Source: Streptomyces sp. NBC_01288 (GTDB lineage: Bacteria; Actinomycetota; Actinomycetes; Streptomycetales; Streptomycetaceae). Taken from it: a stretch of 64,000 bases of DNA. The stretch's first letter is position 1, and each line of letters begins with the position of its first letter. Of the stretch, positions 58,487 to 64,000 are shown piece after piece. Made by a program: the position numbers and the translations under genes. The notes under the pieces were generated by a model. That model did no database searches. It worked only from the letters and a program-made list of their open reading frames with translations, and was not told where the DNA came from. The DNA lies in assembly GCF_035982055.1 (NCBI RefSeq), contig NZ_CP108427.1, positions 2,294,001-2,358,000 on the forward strand, read 5' to 3'.

Positions 58487-59682
58487 GCCGGTTCCTGTTC
58501 GTCGTACCGCCGTTGGTCGGCCACATCAACCCGGCCGCCGCCGTCGCCGCCGAACTCACCGCCCGTGGACACGAGTTGGCGTGGGCCTGCCCCGATCCCG
58601 CACTCGTACTACGTCTCGCCGACGAGGCCGCGACCGCCTTCGGGTGCGCCGGGCCGGTGCCGGGTGAGAGGGACGGCGCACGCCCGCCGGACCTCCGTGG
58701 CCCGGAGGCGCTGAAGTTCCTGTGGGAACGCTTCCTCGCTCCGCTCGCCCTGGAGATGGCGCCGGGTGTCGAGGCGGCCATGACGGAGTTCCGGCCCGAC
58801 GCGGTCGTCGCCGACCAACAGGCCCTGGCCGGTGGGCTGGTGGCCGAGCGGCTGGGGGTGCCGTGGGCGACTTCGGCGACGACGACGGCCGAGTTCACCG
58901 ACCCGCTGGCGGGTATGCCCAAGGTCACGGAGTGGCTGGACGGACTGCTCAGCAAGTTGCGAGCCGATATCGGCGACCCGTCGGGCAGCGCGGACCCGCG
59001 CTTCTCCCCGCACCTGGTGCTGGCGTTCAGCACCCCCGAACTCGTCGGCCCCGGCGCCCGGTCGGGCGACCCCATCCGGTGGGTCGGCCCGTCGATCGCC
59101 ACGCGTCCGGGCGCGCCGGACTTCCCCTGGGACTGGCTCGACCCGTCGCGTGCCACGGTCCTGGTGAGCCTCGGTACGGCCAACACGGACGTGGGAGCGC
59201 GCTTCCTCACCGAGTGCGTGACGGCGCTACGGGCCCGAACCGACCGTGTCCAGGCGGTGATCGTCGATCCGGGCCACACCCTGGGCACCCCCGACGGACA
59301 GGACAAGGACCTGCTGATCCTCCCGTCGGTCCCCCAACTCCCGCTTCTCGAAAGGGTCGACGCGGTCGTCTGCCACGCCGGGCACAACACGGTCTGCGAG
59401 GCCCTCTGGCACGGCGTCCCCCTCGTCGTCGCCCCGATCCGCGACGACCAGCCCGTCGTTGCCGCCCAAGTCACCGGTGCCGGTGCGGGAGTTCGGGTCC
59501 GCTTCGGCCGGGTGACCGCCACCGGACTCGGCGCGGCCCTGGACGCCGTACTCCACGAACCCGAATACCGCGCAGCCGCCGACCGCATCCGTACGGCGTT
59601 CCGCGCGGCCGGCGGCACCCACACCGCGGCGGACCACTTGGAGCGGCTGGCGACCGGCGCGCCCCTCAAGGAGGACCAGTGA
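58483..59682 (+). CDS. GT1-family (MGT-like) glycosyltransferase
   Basis: A 399-aa GT-B enzyme: N-terminal acceptor half FVVPPLVGHINPAAAVAAEL, C-terminal donor half with VLVSLGTANTDV and nucleotide-sugar motif VCHAGHNTVCEALWHGVPLV. Probably glycosylates the lipid/polyketide product using a UDP- or dTDP-sugar. GTG 58483 overlaps the hydrolase stop, and its stop overlaps the methyltransferase start. Confidence 0.9.
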   Translation: MSRFLFVVPPLVGHINPAAAVAAELTARGHELAWACPDPALVLRLADEAATAFGCAGPVPGERDGARPPDLRGPEALKFLWERFLAPLALEMAPGVEAAMTEFRPDAVVADQQALAGGLVAERLGVPWATSATTTAEFTDPLAGMPKVTEWLDGLLSKLRADIGDPSGSADPRFSPHLVLAFSTPELVGPGARSGDPIRWVGPSIATRPGAPDFPWDWLDPSRATVLVSLGTANTDVGARFLTECVTALRARTDRVQAVIVDPGHTLGTPDGQDKDLLILPSVPQLPLLERVDAVVCHAGHNTVCEALWHGVPLVVAPIRDDQPVVAAQVTGAGAGVRVRFGRVTATGLGAALDAVLHEPEYRAAADRIRTAFRAAGGTHTAADHLERLATGAPLKEDQ

Positions 59683-60776
59683 GCAACGAGGCAGTGAGCA
59701 ACGCATCCGAGACCACACCCCCGAGCCGCACCGAGCAGGTCGCCACCCTGCGCCCCACCTACCAGGCCGACCTGGCCGACGGCCTGGACCGCTTCTTCGA
59801 ACCCCGCCGCGAGACCTGCCCCTGGTGCGACTCGTCCCGTCTGAAGACCCGGCTGCGCACGAAGGACCTGATCCAGCACAAGCCGGGCACCTTCGTCCTG
59901 GACCGCTGCGAGGACTGCCGGCACACCTTCCAGAACCCCCGACTGAGCCCGGCGGGGCTGGAGTTCTACTACCGGGACTTCTACGACGGCCTGGGCGAGA
60001 AGCAGTTGGGCAACACGTTCGCTGCTCGTACCAAGATGTACGAGCAGCGCGCGGAGTCACTGCTCCCGCACTCACCGACTCCCAAGAACTGGCTGGACGT
60101 CGGGACCGGCCACGGTCATTTTTGCGAGTCGGCCCGGACGGTGTATCCCGACACCACTTTCGACGGCCTCGACTTCACGGACGGCGCCGAACTCGCCGAG
60201 GCGGCGGGGCGGGTGGAGCGCGGATATCGGGGCAGTTTCCCCGAGTTGGCCCCGGGTCTCTCGGGCCATTACGACGTGGTCAGCATGTTCCATTACCTGG
60301 AGCACAGCACCGAGCCCGAGCGCGAACTGGCAGCCGCGCACCAGGCCGTGCGCCCCGGCGGCCACCTCCTGATCGAGGTCCCGGACCCCGACAGCCGCTA
60401 CTCCCGCCTCCTCGGGCGCTGGTGGCTGCCGTGGCTCCAGCCGCAGCATCTACACTTCATCCCGGTCGAGAACCTGCGCCGCCGGCTCACCGACCTGGGC
60501 TTCACGGTCGTAACGGAACAGCACGCGGAGCCGCACGACCCGGTCGATCTCCTCGCGGGCACCTGGCTGGCCCTGGACACGGCCGCGCCCCGCGACAACC
60601 TGCCGTGGCTGCCGAAGCCGCCGTCAGGGCCGGCCCGTGCGGGGCGTGCGGCGGTGCTGATCGCGGGGGTTCCGGCGCTGCTCCTTGGAACGTTCCTGGA
60701 CCGGTTCGTGGTGAAGCGGCTGTCGCACCGGCTGGGGGTGTCGAACGCCTATCGGCTGGTCGCGCGGCGCGACTGA
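59679..60776 (+). CDS. Class I SAM methyltransferase with N-terminal zinc ribbon
   Basis: A 365-aa protein. Residues about 40-70 contain CPWC and CEDC, a likely zinc ribbon. The SAM fold follows: NWLDVGTGHGHFCESA, then HYDVVSMFHYLEHSTEPE, and LLIEVPDPDSR. The C-terminal 100 residues include a hydrophobic stretch (AAVLIAGVPALLLGTFLDRF) that may associate with the membrane. Such proteins methylate sugars or lipid-like acceptors. Last gene of the synthase operon; GTG 59679 with AAGGAGG upstream. It meets the sugar-acid locus convergently with a 4-nt gap and no visible terminator. Confidence 0.87.
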   Translation: MSNEAVSNASETTPPSRTEQVATLRPTYQADLADGLDRFFEPRRETCPWCDSSRLKTRLRTKDLIQHKPGTFVLDRCEDCRHTFQNPRLSPAGLEFYYRDFYDGLGEKQLGNTFAARTKMYEQRAESLLPHSPTPKNWLDVGTGHGHFCESARTVYPDTTFDGLDFTDGAELAEAAGRVERGYRGSFPELAPGLSGHYDVVSMFHYLEHSTEPERELAAAHQAVRPGGHLLIEVPDPDSRYSRLLGRWWLPWLQPQHLHFIPVENLRRRLTDLGFTVVTEQHAEPHDPVDLLAGTWLALDTAAPRDNLPWLPKPPSGPARAGRAAVLIAGVPALLLGTFLDRFVVKRLSHRLGVSNAYRLVARRD

Positions 60777-60780
60777 CCGG

Positions 60781-61365
60781 TCAGGACAAGCCTTCCAGCG
60801 CGCGGGCGACCTCATCCGCCGTAATGCCGTCGGCCCGGTTGTCGAACACCAGCCGCCGCCCGTCCGCCCATTGGCACTCGTTGGCCTCGGCCGTCTTCCA
60901 GAACGTGTCCCAGTCGGCGAGCTTGGACCGGTCCCGGGCGCAGCCCCGGGCCCGGACGCGTTCGCGGGCGGTGTCCTTGTCCACCTGTACCTGGACGACG
61001 ACCAACTCGACGTCGGACGGCCAGTTGTGACGGTATGTCACCTCGGCGAGGTAGTCCGGCTGTGGGAAGTAGCGGCCGAACGGCGCGTCCAGGACGACCG
61101 GGCGCCCCACCCGCAGGTTGTCGGCGGCCAGGTCGAGGACGGTCGCGTATTCGAGGTCCATCACCACGGACTGGTAGTACGGGTTGAGGTCCCGCTCGTT
61201 GCGGTCCGTGCCGGCGAGTTCGAGGAGCGCCTCGGTGAGGCGGGTGCAGGCGGTGTCCTTGTCGATGTACGCGGCGCCGCTCAGCTCGGCGATCAGCCGG
61301 GCCACGCCGGTCTTGCCCGACCCGGCGGGGCCGATCACGACGTAGACGCGTGCGGTGGTGCTCAT
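60781..61365 (-). CDS. P-loop kinase-like ATP-binding protein in a sugar-acid operon
   Basis: A 194-aa P-loop protein: VVIGPAGSGKTGVARLIAE (Walker A), YIDKDTACTRL, VLDAPFGRYFPQ and an Arg-rich lid-like segment VDKDTARERVRARGCARDRSK. Layout is like gluconate/shikimate-type small-molecule kinases. ATG 61365 overlaps the MFS gene stop. With a carrier and a KDPG-aldolase-family enzyme in the same operon, it may phosphorylate the imported sugar acid, but no close family identity is claimed. Confidence 0.78.
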   Translation of the reverse strand: MSTTARVYVVIGPAGSGKTGVARLIAELSGAAYIDKDTACTRLTEALLELAGTDRNERDLNPYYQSVVMDLEYATVLDLAADNLRVGRPVVLDAPFGRYFPQPDYLAEVTYRHNWPSDVELVVVQVQVDKDTARERVRARGCARDRSKLADWDTFWKTAEANECQWADGRRLVFDNRADGITADEVARALEGLS

Positions 61366-62657
61366 GCGCGGCGTTCCTTCACGAAGAAGAGGTACGACAT
61401 TCCGCCGAGCAGCAGGAGTGCTCCGCCGACGAGGAAGACGTACGTGTAGTTGTTGCCGGTCGCGTCCAGGATCGCACCGGTGACGATGGGGGCCATCGCG
61501 GCGCCGAGGAAGCCGCCGAAGTTTTGGATCGCGCCGAGCGAGGCCACCTGGTGCGACTCCGCGATGTCCGAGGCCAGCGTCCACAGGCAGCCCATCGGCA
61601 CCTGGGCGGCGAAGTAGCCGAGGGAGAGCAGGGTGAGCGCGACCGGCGTGCTGTGGACGTACGCCACGGGCAGGACCGCCGCGGCCGCCAGCACGGCACC
61701 GCCGACGATCGGGACCTTGCGGGAGACGACCGCGGAGTGGCCCCGGCGGATCAGCCGGCCGGAGAGCCAGCCGCCGAAGAGGACGCCGACGATGCCGCAG
61801 AGGTAGGGCAGGGAGGACAGCCAGCCGGTCTCGGAGAGGCTGAGGCCGCGGGAGGTCTGGAGGTAGCTGGGCAGCCAGGTCAGGTAGACCCACACGGTGT
61901 AGAAGATGCCGAAGGCGCCGAGGATCATGAAGTAGGTGTTGCGCTGGCGGAACAGCGCGCCCCAACTGGCGGGCTTCGCCTGCTCGTTCGCGCGGGCCTC
62001 CGCCAACTCCTCACCCCTGATGATCGCCTGCTCGCGCAGGGTGGGGTCCCGGTACACGCGCAGCCACACCAGCATGACGAGGATGCCGAGCGCGCCCACG
62101 GCGACGAACATGCCGCGCCAACCGACCGTCAGGAGAAGGCCGGTGAGGATCGGCGGGGCGATGGCGTTGGCGATCTGCGAACCGGTGTTGACGATCGAGA
62201 TCGGCAGGGCGCGCTCGTCCTTGTTGAACCAGCGCTCGTTGACCTTGAGGCTGGCCGTGAAGAACGGGGACTCGGCGACGCCGAGGGCGACCCGGGCGGC
62301 GTAGAGCACGCCGAAGGAGTGTGCGGCGGCCGTGACCATCGTCATCAGGGACCAGAGTCCGGCGGCCCAGGCGTACATCCGCTTGGGGCCGAAGCGGTCG
62401 ACGAGGTAGCCGGCGGGGAGGTTGGCGATGGCGTACGGCCAGGAGAAGGCGGCGAGCAGTACGCCCATCTCCGTCGCGTTGAGGCCGAACTCACCGGCGA
62501 TGGTCGTGTTGGCGACGCTCAGCGTGGCGCGGTCGAGGTAGTTGACGACCCCGCCGATCACCAGGAGGGCGACCAGGACCCAGCGGATACGGATCGAGGT
62601 CCGCGGAGCGGTGCCGCCCAGGTCGAGGGAGTCGGGAGTGAGGGACTGCTGAGCCAT
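61362..62657 (-). CDS. MFS transporter, anion:cation symporter (sugar-acid) type
   Basis: A 431-aa twelve-helix MFS protein of the ACS class (hexuronate, galactonate, glucarate carriers): GGVVNYLDRATLSVANTTI in helix 1, LPAGYLVDRFGPKRMY, GVAESPFFTASLKVNERWF, and GFLGAAMAPIVTGAILD. ATG 62657 with AGGAG upstream; stop overlaps the kinase gene. Probable uptake of an aldonate or uronate that is degraded through a 2-keto-3-deoxy intermediate. The 104-nt gap upstream to the aldolase gene includes a G-run and no other feature. Confidence 0.92.
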   Translation of the reverse strand: MAQQSLTPDSLDLGGTAPRTSIRIRWVLVALLVIGGVVNYLDRATLSVANTTIAGEFGLNATEMGVLLAAFSWPYAIANLPAGYLVDRFGPKRMYAWAAGLWSLMTMVTAAAHSFGVLYAARVALGVAESPFFTASLKVNERWFNKDERALPISIVNTGSQIANAIAPPILTGLLLTVGWRGMFVAVGALGILVMLVWLRVYRDPTLREQAIIRGEELAEARANEQAKPASWGALFRQRNTYFMILGAFGIFYTVWVYLTWLPSYLQTSRGLSLSETGWLSSLPYLCGIVGVLFGGWLSGRLIRRGHSAVVSRKVPIVGGAVLAAAAVLPVAYVHSTPVALTLLSLGYFAAQVPMGCLWTLASDIAESHQVASLGAIQNFGGFLGAAMAPIVTGAILDATGNNYTYVFLVGGALLLLGGMSYLFFVKERRA

Positions 62658-62761
62658 GGTGAGCTCCTCTTTGAACCACCGTGCTGGTGCTGGGGAGTTG
62701 GGGACGGATGGTGCGGGGGGGGGTGTGAGCGGTGCGGGTACTGCCTTACGGGAGGCGGGAG

Positions 62762-63409
62762 TTACGCCCGCGCTCCCTCGATGGCCCGCAGCATCGTCGT
62801 AGCGGCGTCCGTGACGTGGCGGTAGTCGCCGTCCGCGCGGGCGGCCTTGGTGACGAAGCTGCCGACGCCGACCGCGACGACTCCGGCCTCGAACCATTCC
62901 TTGACGTTGTCGGCGGTGACGCCGCCCGCGGGCATGAGCGGGGCCTGCGGGAGCGGGGCGCGGACCGTGCGGACGTAGGCCGGGCCGCCGAACTCCGCGG
63001 GGAAGAGCTTCACTATGTCGGCGCCGGCCTGCATGGTGTCGACGATCTCGGTCGGTGTGAAGGCGCCGCTGACCGTGACGGCCTGGTAGCGGTTGGCGGT
63101 GGTCAGCATCGCCGGGTTGAGGTTGGGGCTGACCAGCAGACGGGCGCCGGCCGAGAGGCACTCGTACGCGGAGTGCTCGTCCAGGACGGTGCCGGCGCCG
63201 ATCAGGATGCCGTCGTCGCCGTAGCGCTCGGAGAGCTTGTTGATGACGTCCAGCGCTCCGGGCACGGAGAGGGTGATCTCCAGGGCCCGGATGCCGCCCT
63301 CGATCGCCGCTTCGGAGACGGCGAGGGCTTCCTCGGCGCTCTCCAGGCGGACGATGAGCAGCGCGCCCGTACCGGTGATTGATTCCAGGGCGTTAAACTT
63401 TGTTACCAT
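62762..63409 (-). CDS. eda: 2-dehydro-3-deoxy-phosphogluconate (KDPG/KDPGal) aldolase
   Basis: A 215-aa class I aldolase: GGIRALEITLSVPGAL with the catalytic Glu, ILIGAGTVLD, LVSPNLNPAM, Schiff-base Lys in DIVKLFPAE, and LMPAGGVTADNV. Cleaves 2-keto-3-deoxy-6-phospho sugar acids to pyruvate and glyceraldehyde 3-phosphate. The ATG at 63409 has no Shine-Dalgarno sequence; the predicted -10 box ends eight bases before it, so the transcript is probably leaderless. Divergent from the DeoR-type regulator, with an inverted repeat between. Confidence 0.92.
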   Translation of the reverse strand: MVTKFNALESITGTGALLIVRLESAEEALAVSEAAIEGGIRALEITLSVPGALDVINKLSERYGDDGILIGAGTVLDEHSAYECLSAGARLLVSPNLNPAMLTTANRYQAVTVSGAFTPTEIVDTMQAGADIVKLFPAEFGGPAYVRTVRAPLPQAPLMPAGGVTADNVKEWFEAGVVAVGVGSFVTKAARADGDYRHVTDAATTMLRAIEGARA

Positions 63410-63417
63410 GGGAGAAC

Positions 63418-63447
63418 ACGTTAGAACATGAATTCACATGTTGTCAC
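63418..63447 (-). promoter_or_regulatory. Leaderless promoter for the aldolase gene, GTGACA-18 nt-TAACGT
   Basis: Read on the minus strand: -35 GTGACA (63442-63447), -10 TAACGT (63418-63423), 18-nt spacer, and eight bases to the ATG. Transcription would begin at or next to the start codon, consistent with the lack of a ribosome-binding site. Confidence 0.55.
63425..63442. promoter_or_regulatory. Inverted repeat AACATG-6 nt-CATGTT, DeoR-type operator candidate
   Basis: Perfect 6-bp arms at 63425-63430 and 63437-63442, located in the spacer of the aldolase promoter so that a bound repressor would block it. A TTGTCAC direct repeat (63441 and 63453) lies next to it. The divergent DeoR-type regulator is the likely binder. 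Confidence 0.55.
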
Positions 63448-63538
63448 GCCCCTTGTCACACGAAGTTAGGCTGACCCCGGCGAGCCGCCGCTCGACCCAC
63501 CGGTCCACCCACCGCTCCCCCGGCTTCGAGGAGACGCA

Positions 63539-64000
63539 TTGAGCAGGGCACCCCTGATCCCCGAGCAACGCCATCAGGAGCTGCTGCGCCTGCTGAGGGG
63601 CAGCGGGGTGCTGAGCATCCACGACCTGACCGCGGCGCTGAACGTGTCGCACATGACGGTGCGCCGGGACATCACCGCGCTGGAGAAGAGCGGTCAGGTG
63701 GTCTCGGTGCAGGGCGGGGTGCGGCTCGCGGACTGGACCGGCCATGTGCCGCCCCGCGAGCGGGCCTCGCGCGCGGCGCTGGAGATGCCCCGCAAGCAGG
63801 CGATCGCCGGGCGGGCGGCGGAACTCGTCGAGGACGGCATGACGGTGTTCCTCGACGCGGGAACCACCTGCCAGTCGGTCGTGCCGTTCCTGGTCGGCCG
63901 CAAGGATCTCACCGTCGTCACCAACGACTTTCACGCCGTACTGGCGCTGTGCGAACTGCCGTCCGTGCACACGGTCCACACCGGTGGCGAGGTCGATGTG
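63539..64000 (+). CDS. DeoR-family transcriptional regulator, N-terminal part (cut by window end)
   Basis: The first 154 codons, open to the window edge. Residues 5-60 form a DeoR-type helix-turn-helix (PEQRHQELLRLLRGSGVL, then ALNVSHMTVRRDITALEKSG), followed by VQGGVRLAD and the start of a DeoRC effector domain with VFLDAGTTCQSVV and TVVTNDFHAV. TTG 63539 is supported by GAGGAG nine bases upstream. Members sense a phosphorylated sugar intermediate. Divergent placement suggests control of the aldolase/MFS/kinase genes. Confidence 0.9.
   Translation, partial: MSRAPLIPEQRHQELLRLLRGSGVLSIHDLTAALNVSHMTVRRDITALEKSGQVVSVQGGVRLADWTGHVPPRERASRAALEMPRKQAIAGRAAELVEDGMTVFLDAGTTCQSVVPFLVGRKDLTVVTNDFHAVLALCELPSVHTVHTGGEVDV

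Overview
The window reads as a high-GC actinomycete chromosome, almost certainly Streptomyces. It has GTG and TTG starts, many ATGA/GTGA stop-start overlaps, two G-protein 'conservon' operons, rare in-frame TTA codons and a dispersed Streptomyces-type GC-rich repeat. No tRNA, rRNA, CRISPR array or transposase was recognised. All identifications come from reading motifs and gene order; no database search was run.

Left part (1-20 kb). The window opens in the tail of one conservon (roadblock, DUF742, GTPase). A peptide or sugar-derivative uptake locus follows: an M81 metallopeptidase and a ROK repressor on the minus strand, facing a solute-binding lipoprotein, two permeases, a fused double ATPase, a ROK kinase and a secreted GH43-AbfB glycosidase on the plus strand. 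Next is an osmolyte (glycine betaine-type) ABC transporter. Its binding protein (11.8-12.8 kb) is separated from its permeases and CBS-domain ATPase (17.4-19.9 kb) by a complete second conservon (13.1-17.3 kb) on the opposite strand.

Centre (20.2-35.7 kb): the most notable region. All eleven genes are on the plus strand and closely packed. They are a TPR-like protein; a repeat-bearing candidate RiPP precursor; an FxsB-type radical SAM/SPASM maturase; a TIR/NB-ARC/TPR protein; a second, 69-aa precursor; a second FxsB; a Trypco1-type protein; a BchI-like AAA+ ATPase; a BchD-like protein with a degenerate von Willebrand (vWA) domain; a CHAT protease; and a second TIR/NB-ARC/TPR protein. The precursor, maturase and TIR/NB-ARC/TPR types occur twice, although the second TIR/NB-ARC/TPR gene lies at the far end. 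The precursors do not end in the family-typical FxSxx; they share A-[FY]-[YH]-E-D-[GS]-P near the C-terminus. Both maturases and the BchD-like gene carry TTA codons, predicting bldA control. The locus combines cyclophane-RiPP chemistry with components of NTP-dependent conflict (immune-like) systems.

Middle right (35.9-45.5 kb). A GT2/GT39 glycosyltransferase pair lies downstream of three 11-bp-spaced CTCA repeats. Then come an aminoglycoside phosphotransferase-like gene, a flavin-transfer module (ApbE, FMN-binding protein, ferric-reductase-like oxidoreductase), an OmpR-type two-component system and a GPP34 protein.

Right part (45.9-64 kb). A PUFA-synthase-like lipid/polyketide cluster encodes ER-like/KS/AT/ACP/KR and KS/AT/DH/PPTase megasynthases, a free ACP, an alpha/beta hydrolase, a glycosyltransferase and a methyltransferase, in one tightly coupled operon; the first megasynthase has a TTA codon. 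The window ends in a sugar-acid locus: a P-loop kinase, an MFS carrier and a KDPG-aldolase-family enzyme, divergent from a DeoR-type regulator cut by the window edge.
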